A stretch of 8,685 bases of DNA, from positions 1,202 to 9,886 of the forward strand of contig VBNP01000033.1 in assembly GCA_005877965.1 (NCBI GenBank), given 5' to 3'. Position numbers and translations under genes: made by a program. Source of the stretch: Gammaproteobacteria bacterium (GTDB taxonomy: Bacteria > Pseudomonadota > Gammaproteobacteria > Steroidobacterales > Steroidobacteraceae). Below are positions 1-6,238 of this stretch, piece by piece. The stretch's first letter is position 1, and every line of letters begins with the position of its first letter. A model generated the notes under the pieces. That model saw nothing but the letters and a program-made list of their open reading frames with translations. It was not told the origin of the DNA and searched no databases.

Positions 1-63
1 CGCGCCATCGCCGAACACAACAATAACGGCGTGCTCAATGCCCTCAAGGAGTACGCATCATGA
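1..63 (+). CDS. 3' end of an unidentified gene (partial)
   Basis: Frame 1 is open from the window edge to a TGA at 61-63 and encodes 20 residues ending NALKEYAS. The stop overlaps the ATG of the next gene (ATGA at 60-63), the usual sign of translational coupling in an operon. A strong ribosome-binding site for the next gene lies inside this frame. The fragment is too short to assign to a family. Its position at the head of an alkylation-repair operon suggests, but does not show, a DNA-repair or regulatory role. Confidence 0.55.
   Translation, partial: RAIAEHNNNGVLNALKEYAS
46..51 (+). promoter_or_regulatory. Ribosome-binding site of the methyltransferase gene
   Basis: AAGGAG is a near-consensus Shine-Dalgarno sequence, 8 bases before the ATG at 60. 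It supports that start over the in-frame ATG at 78. It lies within the end of the preceding reading frame. Confidence 0.7.
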
Positions 64-617
64 CCTCAGCCAAGCCTATGCGGCAGTCGCAGCCGAGCGA
101 TCGCATCCCGATCCCGGGCGCGACCATACGAGTTGCGATCGTCAAGTCCTCGCTGGGCTACGTTCTCGTCGCCCGCAGCGCGAAGGGCGTGTGCGCGATT
201 CTCCTGGGCGACAGTCCTTCGCTCCTGGAGCGCGAGCTGCGCCAGCGCTTCCCGCAAGTGCGTCTCCTCGGCAGCGATGCGGACACCGAGTCGCTCGCCG
301 CTGAAGTCGCGCGTGTCGTCGAGAACCCGCGCCTCAGCTTGGATCTTCCCCTCGACGTGCGCGGCACGGCCTTCCAGCAACGAGTGTGGCGGGCGCTGCG
401 GGAGATTGCCGTGGGGTCCACCGTGAGCTACGCCGAAGTGGCGCAGCGCCTCGGCGCACCGCGCTCGGTGCGGGCGGTGGCACAGGCCTGCGCCGCCAAT
501 CCCCTCGCGGTACTGATCCCCTGTCACCGCGTCGTGCGCCACGACGGAGCGCTGTCCGGTTATCGCTGGGGCATCGAGCGCAAGCGCGCGCTTCTCACGC
601 TCGAGTCGGGCCGGTGA
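60..617 (+). CDS. ogt: Methylated-DNA--protein-cysteine S-methyltransferase (Ada C-domain type)
   Basis: This 185-residue protein should remove alkyl groups from O6-alkylguanine (and O4-alkylthymine) in DNA by a one-way, suicidal transfer to its own cysteine. The nucleophile is Cys155 in the IPCHRV motif. The preceding helix-turn-helix with the arginine finger is visible (SYAEVAQRLG, then RSVRAVAQACAANP). The tail GYRWGIERKRALLTLE is typical of the C-terminal domain of Ada rather than of E. coli Ogt. There is no Ada N-terminal zinc/phosphotriester domain and no AraC domain, so it is a stand-alone repair enzyme. Residues 20-110 match the variable N-terminal subdomain of the family. The start has a strong ribosome-binding site and overlaps the previous stop. 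The stop overlaps the GTG start of the next gene. The symbol denotes the family; an ada-derived name would fit equally well. Confidence 0.93.
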   Translation: MTSAKPMRQSQPSDRIPIPGATIRVAIVKSSLGYVLVARSAKGVCAILLGDSPSLLERELRQRFPQVRLLGSDADTESLAAEVARVVENPRLSLDLPLDVRGTAFQQRVWRALREIAVGSTVSYAEVAQRLGAPRSVRAVAQACAANPLAVLIPCHRVVRHDGALSGYRWGIERKRALLTLESGR

Positions 618-1390
618 ACACCGGGATGCTGAACATCCAGGCGGGAGTCGCGCGCGAGCGCAGAGCGCCTGATGCCGCAGGGCCGGGCATTGCGGAGCGG
701 GTGCGGACTCTTGATTGGCAGCGCCTGCGGCAGGATCTCGATGCTCATGGCAATGCCATGATCGGGAGTCTCCTCACCCGCACCGAGTGTCAGCGCATCG
801 CGCGCGGGTACGCGGACGACTCGCTGTTTCGTAGCCGGGTGGTGATGGGCAGCCACGGATTCGGGCGGGGTGAGTACCGGTATTTCGCCTATCCGCTGCC
901 CGAGCGCGTCGCGGCGCTGCGCGCTGAGTTGTACGCGCCGCTCGCGGCGCTCGCCAACCGCTGGAACGAGCAGCTGCGCGTGGCGGCCCGCTTCCCCGTG
1001 GCGCATGAGGAATTTGTGGCCCGCTGCCGCGCGGCCGGCCAGGCCCGTCCCACCCCGCTGCTGCTTCAGTACGGGCCCGGTGACTACAACTGCCTGCACC
1101 AGGATCTCTACGGAGAGTGTGTCTTTCCGCTGCAGGTGGCGATCCTGCTGTCGCAGCCGGGTGAGGACTTCACCGGGGGCGAGTTTGTCATTACGGAGCA
1201 ACGGCCCCGCATGCAGTCGCGGGCCGAGGTCGTGCCGCTTCGCCAGGGAGACGCGGTAATCTTCGCCGTGCATCATCGCCCTGTGGCAGGCACTCGCGGA
1301 GTGTATCGCGTGAATCTTCGTCACGGCGTCAGCCGGGTTCGCACCGGACACCGTCACACCCTGGGCGTGATATTTCACGACGCCAAATGA
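614..1390 (+). CDS. 2-oxoglutarate/Fe(II)-dependent oxygenase, prolyl-4-hydroxylase-like
   Basis: The predicted protein has 258 residues and the double-stranded beta-helix signature of a 2-oxoglutarate/Fe(II) dioxygenase. The iron ligands appear to be His162 and Asp164 (LHQDLYGE) and His237 (NLRHGVSRV), with Arg247 (GHRHTLG) placed to bind the 2-oxoglutarate carboxylate. FTGGEFVI and RQGDAVIF are typical strands of the prolyl-4-hydroxylase-like branch, so it is not a second AlkB. The GTG at 614 is chosen because it overlaps the previous stop (GTGA); the ATG at 626 would give 254 residues. The frame is open further upstream, but that part lies over the methyltransferase gene in another frame. 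Its place between a methyltransferase and alkB suggests a part in the response to alkylating agents. The substrate (nucleic acid base, protein side chain or small molecule) cannot be read from the sequence. Confidence 0.85.
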   Translation: MNTGMLNIQAGVARERRAPDAAGPGIAERVRTLDWQRLRQDLDAHGNAMIGSLLTRTECQRIARGYADDSLFRSRVVMGSHGFGRGEYRYFAYPLPERVAALRAELYAPLAALANRWNEQLRVAARFPVAHEEFVARCRAAGQARPTPLLLQYGPGDYNCLHQDLYGECVFPLQVAILLSQPGEDFTGGEFVITEQRPRMQSRAEVVPLRQGDAVIFAVHHRPVAGTRGVYRVNLRHGVSRVRTGHRHTLGVIFHDAK

Positions 1391-1402
1391 GCGCACGGAA
1401 CC

Positions 1403-2071
1403 ATGGCCGCAGAGCCTGATACGCCGCTGGACCTGTTCGCGGACGGGGACGCGCAGCCGCGCCGGGAGACGCTTGGCCCGGGCGCCGTGCTGCTGCGCTC
1501 CTTCGCGAGCGCGAGAGCCGGCGCGCTGCTTGCGGCGCTGGAGGAAGTGGTTCAACGCAGTCCCTTTCGTTTCATGACCACGCCGGGCGGCTACCGCATG
1601 TCGGTCGCCATGACCAACTGCGGAGCCGCGGGCTGGGTCACGGACCGCAGCGGATATCGCTACGACGCACTCGACCCGCTGAGCGCTGCGTGCTGGCCGT
1701 TGATGCCGCCGGTTTTCCGGGAACTCGCGGCGCAAGCCGCGGGCGCTGCCGGCTTTGCCGAGTTCGAGCCCGACGCGTGCCTCATCAATCGATACCAGCC
1801 CGGTGCGCGGCTGTCGCTTCATCAGGACAAGGATGAGCGGGACCTCAGCTCCCCGATCGTCTCCGTATCACTGGGGCTGCCGGCGGTATTTCTGTTCGGC
1901 GCCCACCGCCGCGCCGAGCGCCCGCGGCGGGTCCCGCTGGCCCATGGAGACGTCGTGGTCTGGGGCGGCCCGGCGCGGCTCCGATTCCACGGCGTGCAGC
2001 CGCTGAAGGAGGGGCGGCATCCGGACCTTGGAGCCTGTCGGGTCAACCTGTCCTTCCGCAAGGCGCGCTAG
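1403..2071 (+). CDS. alkB: DNA/RNA oxidative demethylase AlkB
   Basis: AlkB removes 1-methyladenine and 3-methylcytosine lesions from DNA and RNA by hydroxylating the methyl group, using Fe(II), oxygen and 2-oxoglutarate, and releasing formaldehyde. All diagnostic residues are present in this 222-residue protein. The iron ligands are His140 and Asp142 (LHQDKDE) and His196 (RFHGV). The C-terminal RxNxxxR signature is Arg213, Asn215 and Arg219, matching E. coli Arg204, Asn206 and Arg210. The nucleotide-recognition lid MTNCG...GWVTDR..GYRY is well conserved, and the N-terminal LDLF is usual for the family. Length is close to the 216 residues of the E. coli enzyme. The ATG follows the previous stop by 12 bases, with a weak ACGGA ribosome-binding site, consistent with one operon for direct reversal of alkylation damage. 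Confidence 0.95.
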   Translation: MAAEPDTPLDLFADGDAQPRRETLGPGAVLLRSFASARAGALLAALEEVVQRSPFRFMTTPGGYRMSVAMTNCGAAGWVTDRSGYRYDALDPLSAACWPLMPPVFRELAAQAAGAAGFAEFEPDACLINRYQPGARLSLHQDKDERDLSSPIVSVSLGLPAVFLFGAHRRAERPRRVPLAHGDVVVWGGPARLRFHGVQPLKEGRHPDLGACRVNLSFRKAR

Positions 2072-2107
2072 CGAGGCAGATCGGCTCGCGCCGCATCAGT
2101 TCCCCTA

Positions 2108-2126
2108 ATGTCGATGTCATCGACAT
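2108..2126. promoter_or_regulatory. 19-base palindrome upstream of fic, candidate operator
   Basis: ATGTCGATG and CATCGACAT form perfect 9-base arms around a single central T at 2117. The site lies in the 86-base gap between alkB and fic, 31 bases before the TTG at 2158. A one-base centre favours a dimeric protein-binding site over an RNA hairpin, and no run of T follows, so it is not a standard terminator. The winged helix of the Fic protein makes self-regulation possible, but this is inference. Confidence 0.45.
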
Positions 2127-2157
2127 AACTGTCGCATGTGTCGAAGCCCGATCCGCC

Positions 2158-3189
2158 TTGGCAGGCCTGCGCCAGGCCACTGCTCTCATCCCGAATCCCG
2201 CCGTCCTGATCAATACAATTCCGATCCTGGAAGCGCAGGCGAGTTCCGAGATCGAGAACATTGTCACGACGACTGACGCGCTATTCCGCCAGGCGCAACT
2301 TGAGGGACTTGCGGCCGATCCCGCAACCAAAGAAGCGCTGCGTTACCGGACGGCCCTGAAAGCCGGATTTGACTCGCTCAAGAAACGCCCGCTGACGACA
2401 CGCACCGCCGAGGAGATCTGCACGATCATTCGCGATGTGCGGATGACGGTCCGAAAGGTGCCGGGTACGGCACTCGCCAACAATGTTACAGGCGAAGTCG
2501 TCTATAGGCCGCCAGAGGGAGGATCGCGCCTGCGCGATAAGCTCGCGAACTGGGAGCGCTTTATCCATGGAAGCGAGGAGCTCGATCCGCTCATCCGCAT
2601 GGCGGTCGCGCATTATCAATTCGAAGCCATACATCCGTTTACGGATGGGAACGGCCGCACAGGCCGGATCCTCAACCTCTTGATGCTGGTTGAACAGGGG
2701 CTATTGGATCTTCCGATCCTGTACCTGTCTCAATACGTAATCCGCAACAAGGCAGCATACTATGAAGGACTACTGAGCGTCACACGCCACGGCGCTTGGC
2801 AGCAGTGGATTCTTTACATGTTGCGGGCTACTGGTGAAACGGCACAGTGGACGCTCAGTAAGATCACCGCGGTGCGCGAACTCGTCGAGCACACAGCGGC
2901 GTATGTCCGCAAGGTCGTGCCCAAACAATACAGCCGCGAGCTGATCGATGTGATTTTTACTCAGCCCTACTGCCGTATTGAAAACGTTGTTGACACCGGC
3001 ATCGCCAAGCGGCAAACCGCTTCAACGTACCTGCACAAACTGGTCAGCGTCGGAGTCCTGAAGGAGAAGCCGATTGGATTGAATAAGCTATTTTTGAATT
3101 CCAGATTCTTAACATTGCTTACTCACGAGTCGAACGAGTTCCAGAAATTTGGGGCCCTGTCCGACGTTAGAGCGCGCCGCGGCAAATGA
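2158..3189 (+). CDS. Fic-family protein adenylyltransferase with C-terminal winged helix
   Basis: Fic enzymes transfer AMP (occasionally another nucleotide moiety) from ATP to a hydroxyl side chain of a target protein. The active-site motif is complete and canonical, HPFTDGNGRTGR at 159-170, with catalytic His159. An N-terminal self-inhibitory motif S-x-x-x-E-N is present (SSEIEN, 29-34, Glu33), which places it in the class regulated by its own N-terminal helix, like Shewanella SoFic. The target-docking flap is near 109-123 (NNVTGEVVYRPP). Residues about 258-325 look like a winged helix (KRQTASTYLHKLVSVGVLKEK). The TTG start is the first usable one and has no clear ribosome-binding site. The same frame upstream still encodes Fic-like residues (ACVEARSA), so about 10-40 N-terminal residues may be lost or misread. 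The gene is visibly A+T-richer than its neighbours, suggesting transfer. No partner antitoxin is seen. The target is unknown. Confidence 0.88.
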   Translation: MAGLRQATALIPNPAVLINTIPILEAQASSEIENIVTTTDALFRQAQLEGLAADPATKEALRYRTALKAGFDSLKKRPLTTRTAEEICTIIRDVRMTVRKVPGTALANNVTGEVVYRPPEGGSRLRDKLANWERFIHGSEELDPLIRMAVAHYQFEAIHPFTDGNGRTGRILNLLMLVEQGLLDLPILYLSQYVIRNKAAYYEGLLSVTRHGAWQQWILYMLRATGETAQWTLSKITAVRELVEHTAAYVRKVVPKQYSRELIDVIFTQPYCRIENVVDTGIAKRQTASTYLHKLVSVGVLKEKPIGLNKLFLNSRFLTLLTHESNEFQKFGALSDVRARRGK

Positions 3190-3213
3190 AGGTTTGGTTC
3201 TAACCCGAATCCC

Positions 3214-5361
3214 TCAAGCGGCGACGTAACTTGCGCGACTGGGCGCTTGGTCCGCATGACGCAGTCGCAGGGCATTGCCGATGACCGAAACCGACGACAG
3301 ACTCATCGCCAGCGCGGCAACGAGCGGACTCAGAAGCAGGCCCGTAAGCGGGTAGAGAACGCCCGCCGCAAGCGGAATCCCGAGCGCGTTGTACCCGAAT
3401 GCAAAGCCGAGGTTCTGGCGAATATTGCGCACCGTCGCGCGACTCAAATGAATCGCACGCACGACGCCATGCAGGTCGCCTTTGACGAGCGTGACCTGCG
3501 CGCTTTCCATCGCCACATCGGTTCCGGTGCCCATCGCGATCCCTACATCCGCGCGCGCCAAAGCGGGCGCATCGTTAATACCATCGCCCGCCATCGCGAC
3601 ACGATGTCCATCCCGCTGCAGTCGCTCGATGACAGCCGCTTTCTCGTCGGGCTGCACTTCCGCGATGATCTCGTCGATGTTCAACGTTTTCCCGACCGCT
3701 TCGGCGGTGACCCGGGCATCCCCCGTGAGCATCACGATGCGGACCCCTTCGGTCTTCAAGGCCGCAATGGCCGCAGGCGTGCTGTGCTTGACGGGGTCGC
3801 CGACCGCGATGGCCCCTGCGAGCGAGCCGTCCGCCGCGACAAACATAACCGTGCGGCCCGCGCGACGCAGGGCGTCGGCGCTGCGCTGCAGCGGATCGAC
3901 CGAGACGCCGATGTCCTGCATGACCGCGCGATTTCCCAGGGCAATCGGTCGAGTGCCGTGGCGACCCGTCACCCCACGGCCGGTAACGGATTGAAAATCG
4001 GTGACTTCCGCGGGGCTGACCCCCCGAGCGGTCGCACCGTCGAGGACCGCTCGTGCGAGGGGATGCTCGCTGGCACGCTCAAGTCCGGCGGCGAGAGAGA
4101 GCAACTCTTGCTCGCCCCAGGGAGCGACGACCAAAACGCTGTCCAGTGCCGGGCGGCCGAGGGTGAGTGTGCCGGTCTTGTCGAGCACCAGGGTGTCAAT
4201 TTCGCGCAGCGCCTCGATGGCTTTGGCATCACGAAAAAGCACACCCAGCTGCGCGCCGCGTCCGCTCGCGACCATGATCGAGATCGGTGTGGCCAGCCCC
4301 AAGGCGCAGGGGCACGCGATAATCAACACCGCGACCGCATTGACGAGCGCATAAGCCAGACGCGGTTCGGGCCCGAGGATCCACCAGGTCACAAAAGTGA
4401 GCAACGCGATCAGGATGACGGCCGGGACAAACCAAGCCGCGACGCGATCGGCCAATCGCTGTAGCGGGGCGCGCGAGCGCTGCGCTAGGGCTACCAGCGC
4501 AACGATTCGTGAGAGCACGCTGTCTGCGCCGACTCGCTCCGCCAGGATGACGAGGCCGCCCGTCTGATTGAGCGTAGCGCCCACGACATGATCGCCAGGT
4601 CCCTTTTCCACCGGCAGTGGTTCGCCGGTCAGCATCGATTCATCCACCGCCGATCGCCCGTCAATCACCCGTCCATCGACTGGGATTTTCTCCCCTGGGC
4701 GCACGCGCAGATGTTCGCCCACCCGCACCGATTCCAGGGGAACATCTTCATCGGTGCCGTCGGCGCGAATGCGACGTGCGCCCTTGGGCGCAAGGCCCAC
4801 CAATTGACGGATCGCGGTACTCGTTCGCCCGCGCGCCGCGAGTTCGAGCCATTCACCCAGAAGCACGAGTGTGATGATGGCGGCGGAGACTTCGAAGTAC
4901 ACGCCGACCATGCCGTGTTGATCGTGCATTTTCGGTGGAAATGCCTGCGGTGCAACCGTCGCGACGAGGCTATACGAATAAGCAACGAGGACGCCGAGGC
5001 CGATCAGGGTGTACATGTTCGGCGTGCGGTTTCTAATGCCGAGCCATCCGCGTCGGTAATAGTCAACACCGGCCCAGAGCACGACCGGAGCCGAAAGAAT
5101 CAGCTCGAGCGCGCGCAGGATCCGAGCGCTCAGGGGGAATACGTGTGCACCCATCAGGTGCGACAGCATGGCGACGCCCACCACGGGCACGCTCAGTGCG
5201 GCGCAAATCCAGAATTTGCGTCGGACAGCTCGCACGTCGCTGCCATCTTCAACTTCCGGCGATAACAACGGCTCAAGCGCCATACCGCAGATCGGACAGC
5301 TCCCCGGGCCCGTCTGGCGCACGTCGGGATGCATCGGACACGTGTAGATCGTGAGGTTCAA
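3214..5361 (-). CDS. copA: Copper-exporting P1B-type ATPase with N-terminal CPMHP metal-binding domain
   Basis: This 715-residue inner-membrane pump should use ATP to expel Cu(I) from the cytoplasm. The phosphorylated residue is Asp394 (DKTGT). Also visible are TGE at 245-247, the CPC transmembrane metal site at 350-352, the SEHP nucleotide-binding motif (His433) and GDGIND at 592-597. The YN pair in FGYNALGIPL and the MSLSS segment near the C-terminus are Cu(I)-ATPase (P1B-1) signatures. Instead of a GMTCxxC domain it begins with YTCPMHP...CPICGM, a short Cys/His cluster (Cys8, His11, Cys22, Cys25, Met27). The TTG start is the only ATG/GTG/TTG between the upstream in-frame stop and this domain; its ribosome-binding site is weak. 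It lies 113 bases downstream of the ArsR-rhodanese gene on the same strand and converges on fic with a 24-base gap. Silver could also be a substrate. Confidence 0.93.
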   Translation of the reverse strand: MNLTIYTCPMHPDVRQTGPGSCPICGMALEPLLSPEVEDGSDVRAVRRKFWICAALSVPVVGVAMLSHLMGAHVFPLSARILRALELILSAPVVLWAGVDYYRRGWLGIRNRTPNMYTLIGLGVLVAYSYSLVATVAPQAFPPKMHDQHGMVGVYFEVSAAIITLVLLGEWLELAARGRTSTAIRQLVGLAPKGARRIRADGTDEDVPLESVRVGEHLRVRPGEKIPVDGRVIDGRSAVDESMLTGEPLPVEKGPGDHVVGATLNQTGGLVILAERVGADSVLSRIVALVALAQRSRAPLQRLADRVAAWFVPAVILIALLTFVTWWILGPEPRLAYALVNAVAVLIIACPCALGLATPISIMVASGRGAQLGVLFRDAKAIEALREIDTLVLDKTGTLTLGRPALDSVLVVAPWGEQELLSLAAGLERASEHPLARAVLDGATARGVSPAEVTDFQSVTGRGVTGRHGTRPIALGNRAVMQDIGVSVDPLQRSADALRRAGRTVMFVAADGSLAGAIAVGDPVKHSTPAAIAALKTEGVRIVMLTGDARVTAEAVGKTLNIDEIIAEVQPDEKAAVIERLQRDGHRVAMAGDGINDAPALARADVGIAMGTGTDVAMESAQVTLVKGDLHGVVRAIHLSRATVRNIRQNLGFAFGYNALGIPLAAGVLYPLTGLLLSPLVAALAMSLSSVSVIGNALRLRHADQAPSRASYVAA

Positions 5362-5439
5362 TTCGCCGGACCTGGGATTGCCAGATTTCGCCGTTTCCCG
5401 ACTGCCCGCCGCCGATATCGAGCCAACGCTGGTACCAAG

Positions 5440-5461
5440 AGCCCGTCCGGGGCGCCGGGCT
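5440..5461 (-). other. Possible hairpin between the regulator gene and copA
   Basis: AGCCCG at 5440-5445 and CGGGCT at 5456-5461 can pair around a 10-base loop, just after the ArsR-rhodanese stop codon in the direction of transcription. No T-run follows on the minus strand, so it is not a convincing intrinsic terminator. It might stabilise or attenuate the transcript before copA. Apart from this, the 113-base gap holds no promoter I can recognise. Confidence 0.25.
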
Positions 5462-5474
5462 ACGGGCCTTGAGT

Positions 5475-6131
5475 CTAGTCAGTGGGTAAACCAGCCGCTT
5501 TCCACTCAGGGTATCCGTCCTCGAGGCGCCGGACCTTGAAGCCTCGCCCACGCAGAATGGCGACTGCCTCGAACGCGAGCACGCAGTACGGGCCCCGGCA
5601 GTAGGCGACGACCTCGCGGTTCTTCGGTATCTGCCGCAGGCGTCGCGTGAGTTCGCGCAACGGAATATTGATGGCCTTCGGCACGTGACCGGCGGCGTAT
5701 TCATCCTCAGGCCGGACGTCCAGCACTGTGACGAGGCCGTCCCTGAGGCGCTGACTGAGCTCCTTTCGTGACACCGGCTCGAGCGCATCGCGCTCGTGAA
5801 AGTAACCTCTGATGACCTCGCGCACCTCCGCGACATTCCGCTCGGCCACCCGGTGCAGGGCTGCGGTCAGCTCGAGGACCGACGGATCGTTCAACCGGTA
5901 GAGAATGCGCTTGCCGTCCCGCCGCGAGGCGAGCAGGCCCGTCCGATGCATCAGCCGCAGATGCTGCGAGGCGTTGGCGATCGACAAGCCGACTCGCTCA
6001 GCGAGCGCCTCGACGCTGCGCTCCCCCTGGGCGAGCAACTCCAGGATTTCCAGCCGCCGCCCGTGACCGAGCGCCTTGGCAGTCTCGGCAAAGCGGGCGA
6101 ACAGCGTGCGCTTCGGATTCTCGCTTGACAT
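5475..6131 (-). CDS. ArsR-family transcriptional regulator fused to a rhodanese domain
   Basis: The 218-residue protein joins an ArsR/SmtB winged helix (about residues 8-85; recognition region VEALAERVGLSIANASQHLRLM at 40-61) to a rhodanese domain (about 110-215). The rhodanese part has LDVRPEDEYAAGHVPKAINI and an active-site loop Cys178-Arg-Gly-Pro-Tyr-Cys183. These are the only two cysteines in the protein, and the ArsR domain lacks the ELCVCDL-type metal site, so a sulfane-sulfur or thiol signal read by the rhodanese loop is more likely than direct metal sensing. That is inference. ATG at 6131 is preferred to the TTG at 6149: it has GGGACGG just upstream, fits the usual start of the family, and leaves the operator at 6149-6174 outside the gene. 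It is probably self-repressing, and it is divergent from the ETHE1-like gene and upstream of copA. Confidence 0.9.
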   Translation of the reverse strand: MSSENPKRTLFARFAETAKALGHGRRLEILELLAQGERSVEALAERVGLSIANASQHLRLMHRTGLLASRRDGKRILYRLNDPSVLELTAALHRVAERNVAEVREVIRGYFHERDALEPVSRKELSQRLRDGLVTVLDVRPEDEYAAGHVPKAINIPLRELTRRLRQIPKNREVVAYCRGPYCVLAFEAVAILRGRGFKVRRLEDGYPEWKAAGLPTD

Positions 6132-6148
6132 ACCGTCCCATTCGAACA

Positions 6149-6174
6149 ATCATTCAACGTAATTATTGAATGAT
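6149..6174. promoter_or_regulatory. Inverted repeat in the divergent promoter, probable ArsR operator
   Basis: ATCATTCAA (6149-6157) and TTGAATGAT (6166-6174) are perfect 9-base inverted arms separated by 8 A+T-rich bases. The repeat is the most A+T-rich spot in the region. It lies 18 bases before the regulator ATG (6131) and 65 bases before the GTG of the rightward gene (6239). Size, symmetry and place fit an ArsR-family dimer site that could repress both directions. I could not define firm -35/-10 boxes. Confidence 0.7.
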
Positions 6175-6215
6175 ACGGGGCCTGTCTGTCAAGCTCGCGA
6201 GCGGCGGATGGCGGG

Positions 6216-6233
6216 CCTCGCGATACGCGGAGG
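6216..6233 (+). promoter_or_regulatory. Shine-Dalgarno of the ETHE1-like gene, possibly held in a hairpin
   Basis: GGAGG at 6229-6233 is a strong ribosome-binding site 5 bases before the GTG at 6239, and it decides that start. CCTCGCG at 6216-6222 can pair with CGC (6226-6228) and GAGG (6230-6233) around an ATA loop with one bulged G, which would cover most of the site. The pairing is seen in the sequence; any control of translation is inference. Confidence 0.45.
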
Positions 6234-6238
6234 TATCC

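Noticed and set aside
386..613. Upstream extension of the oxygenase gene to a GTG at 386
   Set aside because: This part overlaps the methyltransferase in another frame and adds a low-complexity sequence unlike the family. GTG 614 is coupled to the previous stop.
560..1822. A 420-residue open frame on the minus strand
   Set aside because: It lies opposite three well-recognised + strand genes, has the low-complexity Arg/His/Gly-rich look of GC-rich antisense frames, and matches no family.
3247..4464. A 405-residue open frame on the + strand
   Set aside because: It is antisense to copA, whose catalytic motifs are complete, and its translation is Arg/Asp/His-rich with no domain.
6193..6202. Ten-base palindrome GCTCGCGAGC in the leader of the ETHE1-like gene
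   Set aside because: Short GC palindromes are common in such DNA, and it lacks the A+T-rich setting of the nearby operator.
6170..6238. ATG at 6170 as the start of the ETHE1-like gene
   Set aside because: It falls within the operator arm, has no ribosome-binding site, and adds 23 residues not seen in the family. GTG 6239 has GGAGG at proper spacing.
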